NCBI GenBank assembly: GCA_947581635.1
Contig: CANPVE010000003.1
Location: forward strand, 124,001-188,000
Length of the DNA: 64,000 nucleotides
Direction: 5' to 3'
DNA from: an uncultured Clostridia bacterium
GTDB taxonomy: Bacteria > Bacillota > Clostridia > Oscillospirales > Acutalibacteraceae
This document shows, piece by piece, positions 27,335 to 37,349 of the stretch; position 1 is the first letter of the stretch, and each line of letters starts with the position of its first letter. A program made the position numbers and the translations under genes. The notes under the pieces are model-generated. The model was not told the origin of the DNA. It did no database searches and worked only from the letters and a program-made list of their open reading frames with translations.

Positions 27335-27769
27335 GTGGCGTGCCTCTCTTTTGAATACGGAAAGCAGGTGGTTATTATCCTGAAAAATGTTGATGCTACA
27401 GTCAAGCGCGAAACTCTCTATATAGCCGCTGCGGTAGGCGTCATGAGTATGCTTATGCAGGCGATTTTTATGATTGTTCGCCACTGGGATTACACCGTGC
27501 TGCTTGGCAACGTGTTGAGCGCCGCAGCAGCAGTCGGGAATTTCTTTCTCATGGGTATCACCGTGCAGAAGGCTCTGAACAAGGACGAGAAGCAGGCGTC
27601 CGCCTCCATGAAACTGTCGCAGCAGCTCAGACTGCTCATGATGTTAATTGTGGCAGCGCTTGGGGCCGCTCTGGAGTGTTTCAACATAATTGCAGTGATC
27701 ATTCCGCTTTTCTTTCCACGCATTGCCATTGCCCTGAGACCGCTGCTCGACGGGCGAAAAGGCAAGTGA
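27335..27769 (+). CDS. atpI: ATP synthase protein I-like membrane protein
   Basis: A small membrane protein of up to 144 residues at the head of the atp operon, the place of AtpI, which aids assembly of the c-ring. There are four hydrophobic helices (about residues 28-46, 52-73, 97-117 and 120-135) and a basic C-terminus. AtpI proteins are poorly conserved, so the call rests on topology and position. The start is uncertain: the GTG at 27335 has its GGAGAGG only 3 bases away, while a CTG at 27380 has AGGTGG at 8 bases and would give a 129-residue protein starting before KNVDATVKRE. Confidence 0.7.
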   Translation: MACLSFEYGKQVVIILKNVDATVKRETLYIAAAVGVMSMLMQAIFMIVRHWDYTVLLGNVLSAAAAVGNFFLMGITVQKALNKDEKQASASMKLSQQLRLLMMLIVAALGAALECFNIIAVIIPLFFPRIAIALRPLLDGRKGK

Positions 27770-27812
27770 GTTCAGGAAAAAATCATAATGGGAAAAGAAG
27801 GTGAGAAACTGT

Positions 27813-28727
27813 ATGAAACAAAAGAAAGGTCGTTTCGCGGCGATTGACGCGTTGCTGCTGATGGGCGTGGCCATGCCGCTTTTAGCGGGAATTGCGCTGA
27901 AGGTGCTTTTTGTGCCTGCGGCGGAGGGCATTGAAATTACCGGTGCCTACATATTCTTCACGCTCAAAATGCCTGTCGGCGGCGATTTGCCTATCACGGA
28001 AACTCAGGTAAATTCATGGCTGGTGATAATGTCGATATTTTTCCTCTGTCTCTATCTTACCCACGGATTGAAAGCGGAGGGCGGATCACGCAGGCAGCAC
28101 CTCGCTGAATGGATAGTGGAGCAGACTGACACACTTGTGATGGAAAACATGGGCGAATACTTCAAGGGATTCTCCCCGTTCATAGGAGCTGTGCTGGGGC
28201 TGTCGGCATTCTCAAGCCTTGTGACGCTGGTGGGACTTTATCCCCCCACATCGGACATCAATGTGACGGCGGGCTGGGCCATCATGGTATTCTTTCTGAT
28301 TACCTACTACAAGATGAAGTGCGGACCTCTGCACTATCTCAAGAGCTTCGGTGAGCCTGTAGCGTTTCTGGCGCCGCTCAATGTCATAAGCGAATTTGCG
28401 ACGCCGGTATCCATGGCGTTCCGTCACTATGGCAACATTCTTTCCGGCACGGTAATCTCCGTGTTGGTTGGCACGGCTCTGCAGGGACTTACATCGCTGC
28501 TGCTGGGCAGACTGCCGGGCATACTCGGACAATTCCCGTTCTTTCAGATAGGTCTGCCCGCAGTGCTGTCGGTCTACTTCGACCTGTTTAGCGGCTGTTT
28601 GCAGGCGTTTATATTCGCCATGTTGACAATGCTCTACGTTTCGGGCGGCTTCCCCGAAGAGGATTACAGAAAGAAGCAGGAAAGAAAGAAAAACAAGAAC
28701 AGAAAACACAGCGCGGTGAACGCCTGA
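27813..28727 (+). CDS. atpB: F-type ATP synthase subunit a
   Basis: Membrane stator subunit forming the ion half-channels next to the c-ring. The essential arginine helix is seen in ATPVSMAFRHYGNILSGTVI, and the final helices contain LPAVLSVYFDLFSGCLQAFI. About 304 residues with several membrane helices. The ATG at 27813 has AAGGTG 9 bases upstream. The Lys/Arg-rich tail (KKQERKKNKNRKH) is cytoplasmic. Confidence 0.94.
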   Translation: MKQKKGRFAAIDALLLMGVAMPLLAGIALKVLFVPAAEGIEITGAYIFFTLKMPVGGDLPITETQVNSWLVIMSIFFLCLYLTHGLKAEGGSRRQHLAEWIVEQTDTLVMENMGEYFKGFSPFIGAVLGLSAFSSLVTLVGLYPPTSDINVTAGWAIMVFFLITYYKMKCGPLHYLKSFGEPVAFLAPLNVISEFATPVSMAFRHYGNILSGTVISVLVGTALQGLTSLLLGRLPGILGQFPFFQIGLPAVLSVYFDLFSGCLQAFIFAMLTMLYVSGGFPEEDYRKKQERKKNKNRKHSAVNA

Positions 28728-28808
28728 CAACAGGAATAAAATTATTCTGCATCATGCGTTTATCGTGACAACCTGACAAAAATTAAAACACATCAACTAC
28801 GGAGGTAA

Positions 28809-29099
<291 letters not shown>

Positions 29100-29122
29100 T
29101 TCAGTCGGAGAGGTGATAGACT

Positions 29123-29617
29123 ATGCAGTCATTGGAAATCATTTCGGTAAATCTGTGGCAGATTTTGATTTCCCTCTGCAATCTTGTACTGCTTTTCCTT
29201 ATACTCAAAAAGTTTCTGTATAAACCGGTGAGAAATATACTGGCGCAGCGGCAAAACGCGATAGATTCGCAGTATGCCGACGCAGAGAGCGCAAAGAGCG
29301 ACGCGCTCGCGCTCAAAGACGAGTGGCAGGTCAAGATGTCATCAGCCGAAAGTCAGGCTGAGAGCATCGTAAAGGAAGCCGTGGAAAGCGCCGGCAGAAG
29401 AAGCGCGGCCATCATAGGCGAGGGCCGCGAAAAGGCAGACAGAATTATCAGGCAGGCCGAGATCGACGCGGAACTTGAACGTCAGAAGGCTGAATCCGAG
29501 ATAAAGGAGCAGATAGCCGACGTGTCCGTGGCGCTCTCGGAAAAAATGCTCGGCAGGGAAATCAATACGGAAGATCATCGTTCGCTGATAGATTCCTTCC
29601 TCTCGGACATAGATTAA
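29123..29617 (+). CDS. atpF: F-type ATP synthase subunit b
   Basis: Peripheral stalk subunit: one N-terminal membrane helix (NLWQILISLCNLVLLFLILK) and a long charged helix that ends with ALSEKMLGREI, typical of subunit b. At 164 residues it is of normal length. GAGGTGATAGACT precedes the ATG. Lies 23 bases after atpE. Confidence 0.94.
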   Translation: MQSLEIISVNLWQILISLCNLVLLFLILKKFLYKPVRNILAQRQNAIDSQYADAESAKSDALALKDEWQVKMSSAESQAESIVKEAVESAGRRSAAIIGEGREKADRIIRQAEIDAELERQKAESEIKEQIADVSVALSEKMLGREINTEDHRSLIDSFLSDID

Positions 29618-29656
29618 TGCCGCACAATCAATAACACAGCAAGGGTGATCTTAATA

Positions 29657-30208
29657 ATGACGGGATCTAGCAAGGAATACGCCATTGCACTCTTTAATCT
29701 GGCAAAAGAAAGCTCTATAGAAACCGAGCTTTCGGATAACCTGGAGCTTTTGAAGAAAGTCTTTGAAAGCACGCCTGAATATGCCGCCTTTTTGTCCGCT
29801 CCCAATATTCCCAAGCAGGAGCGGCTGGATACCATTCGGAATACATTCGGCGGGGATTTACACGAATACGCGCTGTCATTCCTTTTGCTGCTGTGCGAGC
29901 AGGGCAATATCGATATTTTGCCGGAATGCGTCGACGAATACGACGCGCTCTACTCCGCGAGCAACAAAGTCTCTCACGCCGAAGTCGTGAGCGCGGTGGA
30001 GCTTACCGCCGAAGAAAAGCAAAGGCTGCTTGCAAAGCTGGAAAAGCTCAGCGGCAACCGTGTGGAGATCGAATACCGAATTGACAAAAAACTTCTGGGA
30101 GGCGTCATAGTCGATATGGACGGAATGCGCCTTGATGGAAGTCTGAGGCGACAACTCAAAAACATAAGGGAAGTGATGGACGAATGGGCAGAAGACCCGA
30201 CGAAATAA
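29657..30208 (+). CDS. atpH: F-type ATP synthase subunit delta
   Basis: Stator subunit joining b to the alpha3-beta3 head. The N-terminal helical bundle starts [12 protein letters not shown], and the C-terminal block has the conserved [20 protein letters not shown]. The ATG at 29657 is favoured (AAGGGTG upstream) over a GTG at 29645. Its 3' end overlaps atpA by 25 bases. Confidence 0.93.
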   Translation: MTGSSKEYAIALFNLAKESSIETELSDNLELLKKVFESTPEYAAFLSAPNIPKQERLDTIRNTFGGDLHEYALSFLLLLCEQGNIDILPECVDEYDALYSASNKVSHAEVVSAVELTAEEKQRLLAKLEKLSGNRVEIEYRIDKKLLGGVIVDMDGMRLDGSLRRQLKNIREVMDEWAEDPTK

Positions 30209-31677
30209 GCAATATACTCAAAGAACAAATCAAAAATTACAAATCTCAGGTCGAAATGACCGAGACCGGAACCGTTGTTCTGGTTGGCGACGGCATAGCC
30301 AGTGTCTACGGCCTGAAAAATTGCATGGCGAGCGAGCTGCTGGAATTTGAGGACGGCAGCGTGGGTCTTGCGCAAAATCTGGAGAGCGAGACCGTTTCGG
30401 TTGCAGTGCTTGCCAACACCAATGACATTCGCGAGGGTACAAAGGTGAGACGCACCGGAAAGGTGCTGTCGGTACCCGTTGGCGAGGAACTGCTCGGCAG
30501 AGTGGTTGACGCGCTTGGCAATCCGATAGACGGCAAAGGTCCCGTGGCCTGCACCAAAACGCGCAGCATCGAAAACGAAGCCCCCGGCATCATCGAAAGA
30601 AAGAGCGTCTCTGTGCCGCTGCAAACCGGTATCAAGGCCATAGACAGCATGATTCCGATAGGCCGCGGACAGCGCGAATTGCTGATAGGCGACCGCCAGA
30701 CAGGTAAAACGGAAATCGCCGTTGACACTATAATAAATCAGCGCGACAGCGATGTCATATGTATATATGTCGCTATAGGACAGAAAAGCTCCTCGGTGGT
30801 TCAGCTCGCCCAGCAGCTCGAGGCTTCGGGCGCAATGGATTACACGATAATCGTATCCGCGTCAGCTTCCGAGAGCGCTCCGCTTCAGTATATCGCGCCA
30901 TATTCGGGCTGCGCTATGGCGGAGCATTTCCGCGAACAGGGCCGCGACGTGCTCATAATATATGACGATCTCTCCAAACACGCCGTTGCATACCGCGCCA
31001 TGTCGCTTCTGATACGCAGACCGCCGGGACGCGAGGCGTATCCCGGAGATGTTTTCTATCTCCATTCCAGATTGCTTGAGCGCGCCGCGTGCGTTGCCCC
31101 CGAATACGGCGGCGGCTCTATCACGGCGCTGCCAATAATCGAAACTCAGGCGGGCGACGTATCGGCGTATATTCCAACCAACGTAATTTCCATTACCGAC
31201 GGTCAGATATTCCTCGAAACCGAGCTTTTCCACGCGGGCGTCATTCCGGCCATAAATCCGGGTATTTCGGTCAGCCGAGTGGGCGGTTCGGCGCAGCTCA
31301 AAGCCATGAAGAAGGTTGCGGGCGAATTGAAACTGCTTTACTCGCAGTACCGCGAGCTTCAGTCATTCGCGCAATTCGGCAGCGACCTCGACGCGGACAC
31401 CAAGTCGAGACTTGCTTTGGGTGAGCGCATAGTCGAAGTGCTTAAGCAGAAGCAGAATTCCCCCGTAAAGATTGGCTGTCAGGTGGCCATCGTATACGCG
31501 GTTATCAACGGATATCTCAACAACACGCCCGTCAGCAAGGTGAGCGAATACGAGCAACGATTGTATGACAAACTTGAAAGTCAGCACAGTCATTGGCTCG
31601 AGAGGATCGAGCAGAATTTCTTTGACGAATCAGACGTGGAAGAATTGAAAGCCGTATTGTCCGAAATGCGGGGGTGA
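30184..31677 (+). CDS. atpA: F-type ATP synthase subunit alpha
   Basis: Non-catalytic nucleotide-binding head subunit, 497 residues. Walker A is [15 protein letters not shown], Walker B is [13 protein letters not shown], and [20 protein letters not shown] and [15 protein letters not shown] are diagnostic alpha blocks. The N-terminal [13 protein letters not shown] is that of alpha subunits. It starts inside the end of atpH, which suggests coupled translation. Confidence 0.97.
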   Translation: MGRRPDEISNILKEQIKNYKSQVEMTETGTVVLVGDGIASVYGLKNCMASELLEFEDGSVGLAQNLESETVSVAVLANTNDIREGTKVRRTGKVLSVPVGEELLGRVVDALGNPIDGKGPVACTKTRSIENEAPGIIERKSVSVPLQTGIKAIDSMIPIGRGQRELLIGDRQTGKTEIAVDTIINQRDSDVICIYVAIGQKSSSVVQLAQQLEASGAMDYTIIVSASASESAPLQYIAPYSGCAMAEHFREQGRDVLIIYDDLSKHAVAYRAMSLLIRRPPGREAYPGDVFYLHSRLLERAACVAPEYGGGSITALPIIETQAGDVSAYIPTNVISITDGQIFLETELFHAGVIPAINPGISVSRVGGSAQLKAMKKVAGELKLLYSQYRELQSFAQFGSDLDADTKSRLALGERIVEVLKQKQNSPVKIGCQVAIVYAVINGYLNNTPVSKVSEYEQRLYDKLESQHSHWLERIEQNFFDESDVEELKAVLSEMRG

Positions 31678-31681
31678 GTGA

Positions 31682-32488
31682 ATGGGTGCGGATATAAAAG
31701 CTCTTCGCTCCAGCATACGGAGCGTCGATTCAATGCTGCATCTTACCACCGCAATGGGATTGGTGGCTTCTTCCAAGATACGCCGCGCAAACGAGGCCAT
31801 GATAAAAGGGCGAGAGTATGCCGAGGCCGTGCGGAAGATGACAGCTCAGCTCACGGCCTGTCCGGAGTGCCGCAAAAGCCCGTTTATGCAGAAGCGCGAC
31901 ACAGAGCGCACCCGTCTGATAATTATTGCGGGCGATCGCGGACTGTGCGGCGGGTATAACTCCAATGTATTCAGACTGGCTCAGGAATACGCCGAGAACG
32001 CCGAGATAATCCCCATAGGCAAACGCGCCTGCGACCGATATCACGGTGAGTTTTGCCAATGCGAGGGTTACACCTGTGCGCAGGGGCGCGAGCTTTCGGA
32101 AAAACTGTGCGCCGACTTTGCAAAAGGTGAATACGACAGGCTCGGAATCATAAGCAGCCGATATGTATCAATGATGACTCAGGACGCCGAGATTCAGTGG
32201 GTGCTTCCTCTCGAGAAAAGCCCCGATGCGCACGAAAGCGGCATTTTATTTGAGCCTGACGAGATTCAGGTGCTGAAGGCGGCTGTTTCCGAATATGTGT
32301 TTGGAGTTATCATGGCGGCTGTGCGCGAGAGTTTTGCCTGCGAGGTCGCCGCAAGGCGAATGGCCATGGACAGCGCGGGAAAGAATGCGCGGCAGATGCT
32401 CGACGACTTGCAGCTCACCTACAATCGCGCAAGACAGGGCGCGATTACTCAGGAGATAACCGAAATAGTTGCGGGCAGTGGCGGATAA
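31682..32488 (+). CDS. atpG: F-type ATP synthase subunit gamma
   Basis: Central rotor shaft. The N-terminal coiled helix has the expected IRSVDSMLHLTTAMGLVASS start, GDRGLCGGYNSNVFR follows, and the C-terminal helix ends with QLTYNRARQGAITQEITEIV. At 268 residues it is slightly short of the usual 280-290. GGGGGTGA lies upstream of the ATG. Confidence 0.95.
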   Translation: MGADIKALRSSIRSVDSMLHLTTAMGLVASSKIRRANEAMIKGREYAEAVRKMTAQLTACPECRKSPFMQKRDTERTRLIIIAGDRGLCGGYNSNVFRLAQEYAENAEIIPIGKRACDRYHGEFCQCEGYTCAQGRELSEKLCADFAKGEYDRLGIISSRYVSMMTQDAEIQWVLPLEKSPDAHESGILFEPDEIQVLKAAVSEYVFGVIMAAVRESFACEVAARRMAMDSAGKNARQMLDDLQLTYNRARQGAITQEITEIVAGSGG

Positions 32489-32502
32489 CAGGAGTGAGAT
32501 AA

Positions 32503-33900
<1,398 letters not shown>

Positions 33901-33902
33901 CC

Positions 33903-34166
33903 ATGAACACCTTTAATTTAAAGATATCGTCGCCTGACGGCAATATTTTTGACGACGCCGTGTGCGGATTTTCGGTGCGCGGCGCGGAAGGAGACCTCGC
34001 CGTACTGGCGGGGCACATTCCGTTCGTCACCACAGTGATGCCGTGCGACTGCACTATAGAATTGGACGACGGAAGCAAAAGGCGCGGTCATACTGAGGGC
34101 GGGCTGCTCGATGTGGGCAGCGAAGAAGTCACCTTTTTCTCATGGAATTTTGAATGGAAAGATTAA
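33903..34166 (+). CDS. atpC: F-type ATP synthase subunit epsilon lacking the C-terminal domain
   Basis: Only 87 residues against the usual 130-140. The N-terminal beta-sandwich is intact (FNLKISSPDGNIFDD, GDLAVLAGHIPFVT, GGLLDVGSEEVTFFS), but the C-terminal helical hairpin that inhibits ATP hydrolysis in many bacteria is missing. No continuation of it is seen in other frames downstream, so this looks like a natural short form, not a sequencing frameshift. It starts two bases after the atpD stop codon. Confidence 0.9.
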   Translation: MNTFNLKISSPDGNIFDDAVCGFSVRGAEGDLAVLAGHIPFVTTVMPCDCTIELDDGSKRRGHTEGGLLDVGSEEVTFFSWNFEWKD

Positions 34167-34209
34167 AATTCGGCATAATAAAGTATGAGAAATACTTGAG
34201 GTGAAGTCT

Positions 34210-34668
34210 GTGAGCTATATAAGGGATTTGCGGAATTTGGTGGGTCATGCACCCATACTCATGCCGTCCGCCTGTGTGCTCGTGATAAACGAGCACAATC
34301 AAATTCTGCTGGAGCGCCGCCGTGACAACAATATCTGGGGATACCCGGGCGGCTGTGTGGAACTGTTTGAAGATGTCGAAGATACCGCACGCCGCGAAGT
34401 GCTTGAAGAAACGGGGATAAAATGCGGCGGTCTGGATTTGTTTGCACTCAAGTCCGGTCAGTCGCGCCATTATTTTTATCCCAACGGAGACGAGGTGTGC
34501 ATAATCGAGGCGGTGTATGTCTGCCGCGAATTCACGGGCGAATTGAAAGCTCAGGAGAACGAGGTGGAGGAGTTGGGCTTTTTTGACTATTCCGCCATGC
34601 CTGAGGGCATCTCACCGATGAATCTTGATGTTATAGACGAATACTATCGGAAGTTTCCCAACAGTTGA
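34210..34668 (+). CDS. Nudix hydrolase
   Basis: Hydrolyses a nucleoside diphosphate linked to another group; the substrate is not evident. The Nudix box is complete: GGCVELFEDVEDTAR followed by REVLEETGI (pattern G-x5-E-x7-REUxEExGU). The GTG at 34210 has GAGGTGA a few bases before it. Its 152 residues are typical. It follows atpC by 43 bases and may be carried by the atp transcript; a strong terminator ends the unit. Confidence 0.92.
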   Translation: MSYIRDLRNLVGHAPILMPSACVLVINEHNQILLERRRDNNIWGYPGGCVELFEDVEDTARREVLEETGIKCGGLDLFALKSGQSRHYFYPNGDEVCIIEAVYVCREFTGELKAQENEVEELGFFDYSAMPEGISPMNLDVIDEYYRKFPNS

Positions 34669-34719
34669 GTCTTAACGTTATTCTTTCCGTCAATTTCAAT
34701 TGATATAGCAATGTAACAC

Positions 34720-34759
34720 AAAATGGAGCTTGATTACCTACCCAATCAAGCTCCATTTT
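34720..34759. terminator. Bidirectional terminator between Nudix and GNAT genes
   Basis: AAAATGGAGCTTGATT and AATCAAGCTCCATTTT form a perfect 16-bp stem with an 8-base loop between converging genes. Confidence 0.92.
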
Positions 34760-34762
34760 ATA

Positions 34763-35257
34763 TCATGCTTGTCGCAAACTCTTGAGCATAAGCCATTCAG
34801 TTTCATTTGCGCCGTCGCCTATGATTTTAAATCCCAACTTTCGATACAATTTGACAGCGTAATTTTCCTTGTTTACCCCAAGAGACACTTTTTCATATCC
34901 CTCCGATTTCAACAAATCCAGCATTTCCTTCATAAGTTTTATACCTATTCCCCTTCCCCTGTATTCCCTGTAAAGCGATATGGAAAGGGACGGAGTTTCA
35001 TTGTCAAAATTCCCGTATTCATCAACCGTTCTCGCCCAAACCGCCCCAATAACCGTTCCGTTATACTCCGCGACAATGCAGAGGTCGTCGGGGAGTGAGC
35101 CAAAATTCTCAATTGAAGCATACAGCTTTGGGTCGTTGTAAATTATATCGCGCGGCACATCTCTGTCGCACCACGGAGGAATGAATATAGCCTCATATAA
35201 AAAATCTTCGAGCAGATAATATTCGTCCCCGCGCATTTTTCTGAAACTGCAATTCAT
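34763..35257 (-). CDS. GNAT family N-acetyltransferase
   Basis: Transfers acetyl from acetyl-CoA to an amine. The acetyl-CoA pyrophosphate loop is YRGRGIGIKLMKEM (motif RxxGxG), and the following LGVNKENYAVKLYRKLGFKI is the usual C-terminal block. 164 residues. It starts 20 bases after the response-regulator-like gene on the same strand, so the two are likely co-transcribed. The substrate cannot be told. The ribosome site is weak. Confidence 0.9.
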   Translation of the reverse strand: MNCSFRKMRGDEYYLLEDFLYEAIFIPPWCDRDVPRDIIYNDPKLYASIENFGSLPDDLCIVAEYNGTVIGAVWARTVDEYGNFDNETPSLSISLYREYRGRGIGIKLMKEMLDLLKSEGYEKVSLGVNKENYAVKLYRKLGFKIIGDGANETEWLMLKSLRQA

Positions 35258-35277
35258 GTGTGCTCATCATCTTCATT

Positions 35278-35799
35278 TCATGAGGCGAGCCTGTAGCCCT
35301 GCCCCCATACAGTCTGAATGTAGCTTTGTTCGGAATTTGCCTTTTTGAGCTTGCTGCGGAGGTTGCTCATGTGTACATTGACCGTGTTGTCCTCGCAGAA
35401 GTACGTCTCTCCCCACACCGATTCAAATATATTTGTCTTGCTGAACACCTTCGACGGACTTTTAAGCATAAGCTCAAGTATTCCGTACTCGGTTGAAGTC
35501 AAATCAAGCGGCACTCCACGCACCGTAACTTCGCGGTTGTCAAGATTAAGTTCAATGTCCTTATAGGTAAGGATTCTGTCCTTGTTCTTTCGACAGTGCC
35601 TGATATCCCGCTCCGCCGATTCCAGCGCGCTGTCCACGGCTTCGGGCCGCTCCGTCGAACACAGCAGTTCTACTTTCGCGCCGTCCAGACCGGTTGATGC
35701 ATAGTTTATCACATAGCCCGCCTGGGCCAGAAGCGCTTCAATATTCTCGGGCATACTGCCGTTTTCCTCTATTATAAAAATTTTGTAGGTCAAATTCAT
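35278..35799 (-). CDS. OmpR-type winged-helix regulator with truncated receiver
   Basis: The C-terminal half (about residues 78-173) is a winged-helix DNA-binding domain: LTSTEYGILELMLKSPSKVF, then NTVNVHMSNLRSKLKKA and YIQTVWGQGYRLAS. The N-terminal part keeps a first receiver strand and helix (IFIIEENGSMPENIEALLAQ) but is only about 75 residues and lacks the strand with the phospho-accepting Asp. It is therefore probably not controlled by phosphorylation. GGAGGT lies before the ATG at 35799; the frame extends to 35895 but without a ribosome site. No histidine kinase is adjacent. A ~600-nt leader precedes it. Confidence 0.85.
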   Translation of the reverse strand: MNLTYKIFIIEENGSMPENIEALLAQAGYVINYASTGLDGAKVELLCSTERPEAVDSALESAERDIRHCRKNKDRILTYKDIELNLDNREVTVRGVPLDLTSTEYGILELMLKSPSKVFSKTNIFESVWGETYFCEDNTVNVHMSNLRSKLKKANSEQSYIQTVWGQGYRLAS

Positions 35800-36411
35800 G
35801 GGTATTACCTCCTCACGTATCTTTCTCTGTGGCTGCGGCTCATCTCCCAACGCGCCTTTTATTTGCACTGTGGCGCGTTCTGTGGCTTTCCACATTGTAG
35901 AAAATGTCTATGCCGTCAATCATTTAAGAAAATCTCCCGATTTTAAAATCACAATCGATCATAACCCACCTCAAGACACTTGGCCAATTTCACAAATACA
36001 CGCAAAAAAGCCCGCAGGTCTTGAATTTATCCCAACAACAGGTAAATTATACGACCCACAGGCGAAAATTTAAAATTGCTTCGGCAAAACCCACCCGTAA
36101 AAAGGGTGCAGTAAACCGATGCGAATGTATGAAAATGCCACCAATGTCGCAAAGCACTATGTCATCAGGATAATTGCCAATATTTTCTGATCCGAACCAC
36201 GCCAAAAGCAAGGTACGGCTAAAACACACATTCCGCTCACCTGCAAAAACGGCGGCGCTCGCGGAAAGCCATTTTTATTCTAATTATTGGCACAATTCAC
36301 CCTATGATGTGTTTTCAAATTATTATGAAAACAGCATCAAAGGACGACGTACCCCTTAATAACATAATCTCGCTTCATCAACAGCACTCCTTTTTTCTAA
36401 GATTTGTCTAC
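35800..36411 (-). other. Long leader region upstream of the truncated regulator
   Basis: About 600 bases between a consensus promoter and the regulator gene. It holds a 13-codon ORF (36337-36378), a nested hairpin CACCC/GGGTG inside GC..CGG/CCG..GC (36079-36122), a CCGC/GCGG pairing in 36230-36270, and a GCGGGCTTTTTTG block (minus strand, near 36003-36015). A possible second -10 (TATAAT) is at 36046-36051. No known riboswitch class was recognised. It could be an attenuating leader or a stand-alone RNA. Confidence 0.45.
36337..36378 (-). CDS. Possible 13-residue leader peptide
   Basis: AAGGAGTG lies 6 bases before an ATG that opens a 13-codon frame, MKRDYVIKGYVVL, then TGA. It begins about 25 bases after a consensus promoter. 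The ribosome site is as good as those of the real genes around it, which argues for translation. No repeated regulatory codon run of a classic attenuator is seen, and no family was recognised. Confidence 0.45.
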   Translation of the reverse strand: MKRDYVIKGYVVL

Positions 36412-36440
36412 ATATTAACACTTCATTCAAAACTTGTCAA
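36412..36440 (-). promoter_or_regulatory. Consensus sigma-A promoter of the leader/regulator unit
   Basis: On the minus strand TTGACA (36435-36440) and TAATAT (36412-36417) are 17 bases apart. It points to the 13-codon ORF and the regulator further down. Confidence 0.82.
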
Positions 36441-36520
36441 GTGTTTTTAAATTTCTTAAGGTTTTCTTTAGAATTACATATAGGTCACAAATAAATTCCG
36501 TCAACTGCCCGCATAAACCA

Positions 36521-36570
36521 AAACGCCCGCAGACACAACCTGACATGACAGGCTCGCGCTGCGGGCGTTT
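36521..36570. terminator. Terminator downstream of the XRE gene
   Basis: AAACGCCCGCAG and CTGCGGGCGTTT form a perfect 12-bp GC-rich stem. On the minus strand it ends in TTTTGG, so it can end the XRE transcript about 120 bases after its stop codon. Confidence 0.75.
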
Positions 36571-36689
36571 CAGAGCTTTTGTATCTGTGGATTGCCGAAA
36601 ACGTCCTACACATTATTATAAATTAAAATAACGCACGGCAAGCTTCCAAAAGAAAAAAGGCTGCTGAGCTTATGTCTTTGGCTTTGGGT

Positions 36690-36956
36690 TTACTTAACCT
36701 GTTCGCCAAAAACATCGCGTTCTACAAAAAGATCGTTTACTGTAACATTAAAAACTTCTGAGAAGCCCTTGAGTTCAATATCAGTAACGGTGCGCAAACC
36801 ATCCTCTATTCTGGAAATAGAACCGCGGCAAACATATACACCCTTCTCGTCAAGCTTCTCCGCCAAATCCTGTTGGCTCATTCTGCGTGTAACGCGCAGA
36901 ATACGAATGTTCTCACCAACAATGTTGTTTTTTTCTCCACCTATAATACGTGGCAT
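36690..36956 (-). CDS. XRE-type helix-turn-helix regulator
   Basis: An 88-residue protein that is nearly all one HTH_3 domain: NIRILRVTRRMSQQDLAEKL is helix 1-2, RGSISRIEDGLRTVTDIELK the recognition part, and FNVTVNDLFVE the usual end. GAGGTGATATGA precedes the ATG. It is transcribed from the promoter at 37208-37236 through a 245-nt structured leader. Targets are unknown. Confidence 0.9.
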   Translation of the reverse strand: MPRIIGGEKNNIVGENIRILRVTRRMSQQDLAEKLDEKGVYVCRGSISRIEDGLRTVTDIELKGFSEVFNVTVNDLFVERDVFGEQVK

Positions 36957-37201
36957 TCATATCACCTCATAAGTACTTTGATTACGGCAAGGTCAGGACT
37001 GTTTATCTACAAGTCAAAATGGACTCGCTCCCTACCGCGGGAGGTATGTAAACGTAAAAGACCACGCGCAATTCAATACCGAAAGAATTTATTGACTCGC
37101 CCGGCAGACTGTAGGACTGATCTGTAAAGACGACGGGTAGGTGCAACACAAAACTTCGACGCATCACACAAGTCGGCATACACGGACTGCACCACTAGCC
37201 C
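36957..37201 (-). ncRNA. Candidate structured leader RNA upstream of the XRE gene
   Basis: Reading from the promoter, GGGCTAGTGGTGCA (37188-37201) pairs with TGCACCTACCC (37135-37145) to close a ~65-nt arm with an inner CGAC/GTCG pairing. A second hairpin, CTCCC/GGGAG, spans 37028-37043. CAGTCC occurs three times in the RNA (plus-strand GGACTG at 36996, 37114 and 37184) and CGAGTC twice. GC content is clearly higher than in flanking non-coding DNA. It does not match 6S, SRP, tmRNA, RNase P or a riboswitch that I can recognise. Confidence 0.5.
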
Positions 37202-37207
37202 ATGATT

Positions 37208-37236
37208 ATTATACAACATAAAATCTAATTTTGCAA
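37208..37236 (-). promoter_or_regulatory. Sigma-A promoter of the XRE leader
   Basis: TTGCAA (37231-37236) and TATAAT (37208-37213) with a 17-base spacer on the minus strand. Confidence 0.75.
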
Positions 37237-37349
37237 CAAAAAATACGGTTCTAACCTCGAAAATATTTTAATAAATTGTAAAATAATTGCAAAATTATAG
37301 TCATACGACGTTACATTGTAAAAAATCATCACTAATTCAACCAAAACAG

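Noticed and set aside
36079..36160. Resemblance of the nested hairpin in the leader to a cyclic-di-GMP (GEMM) riboswitch
   Set aside because: The GACGCAAAGCC core and the second conserved stem are not present.
36047..36229. 60-codon frame in the leader of the truncated regulator
   Set aside because: No ribosome site and overlaps predicted hairpins; composition is not protein-like.
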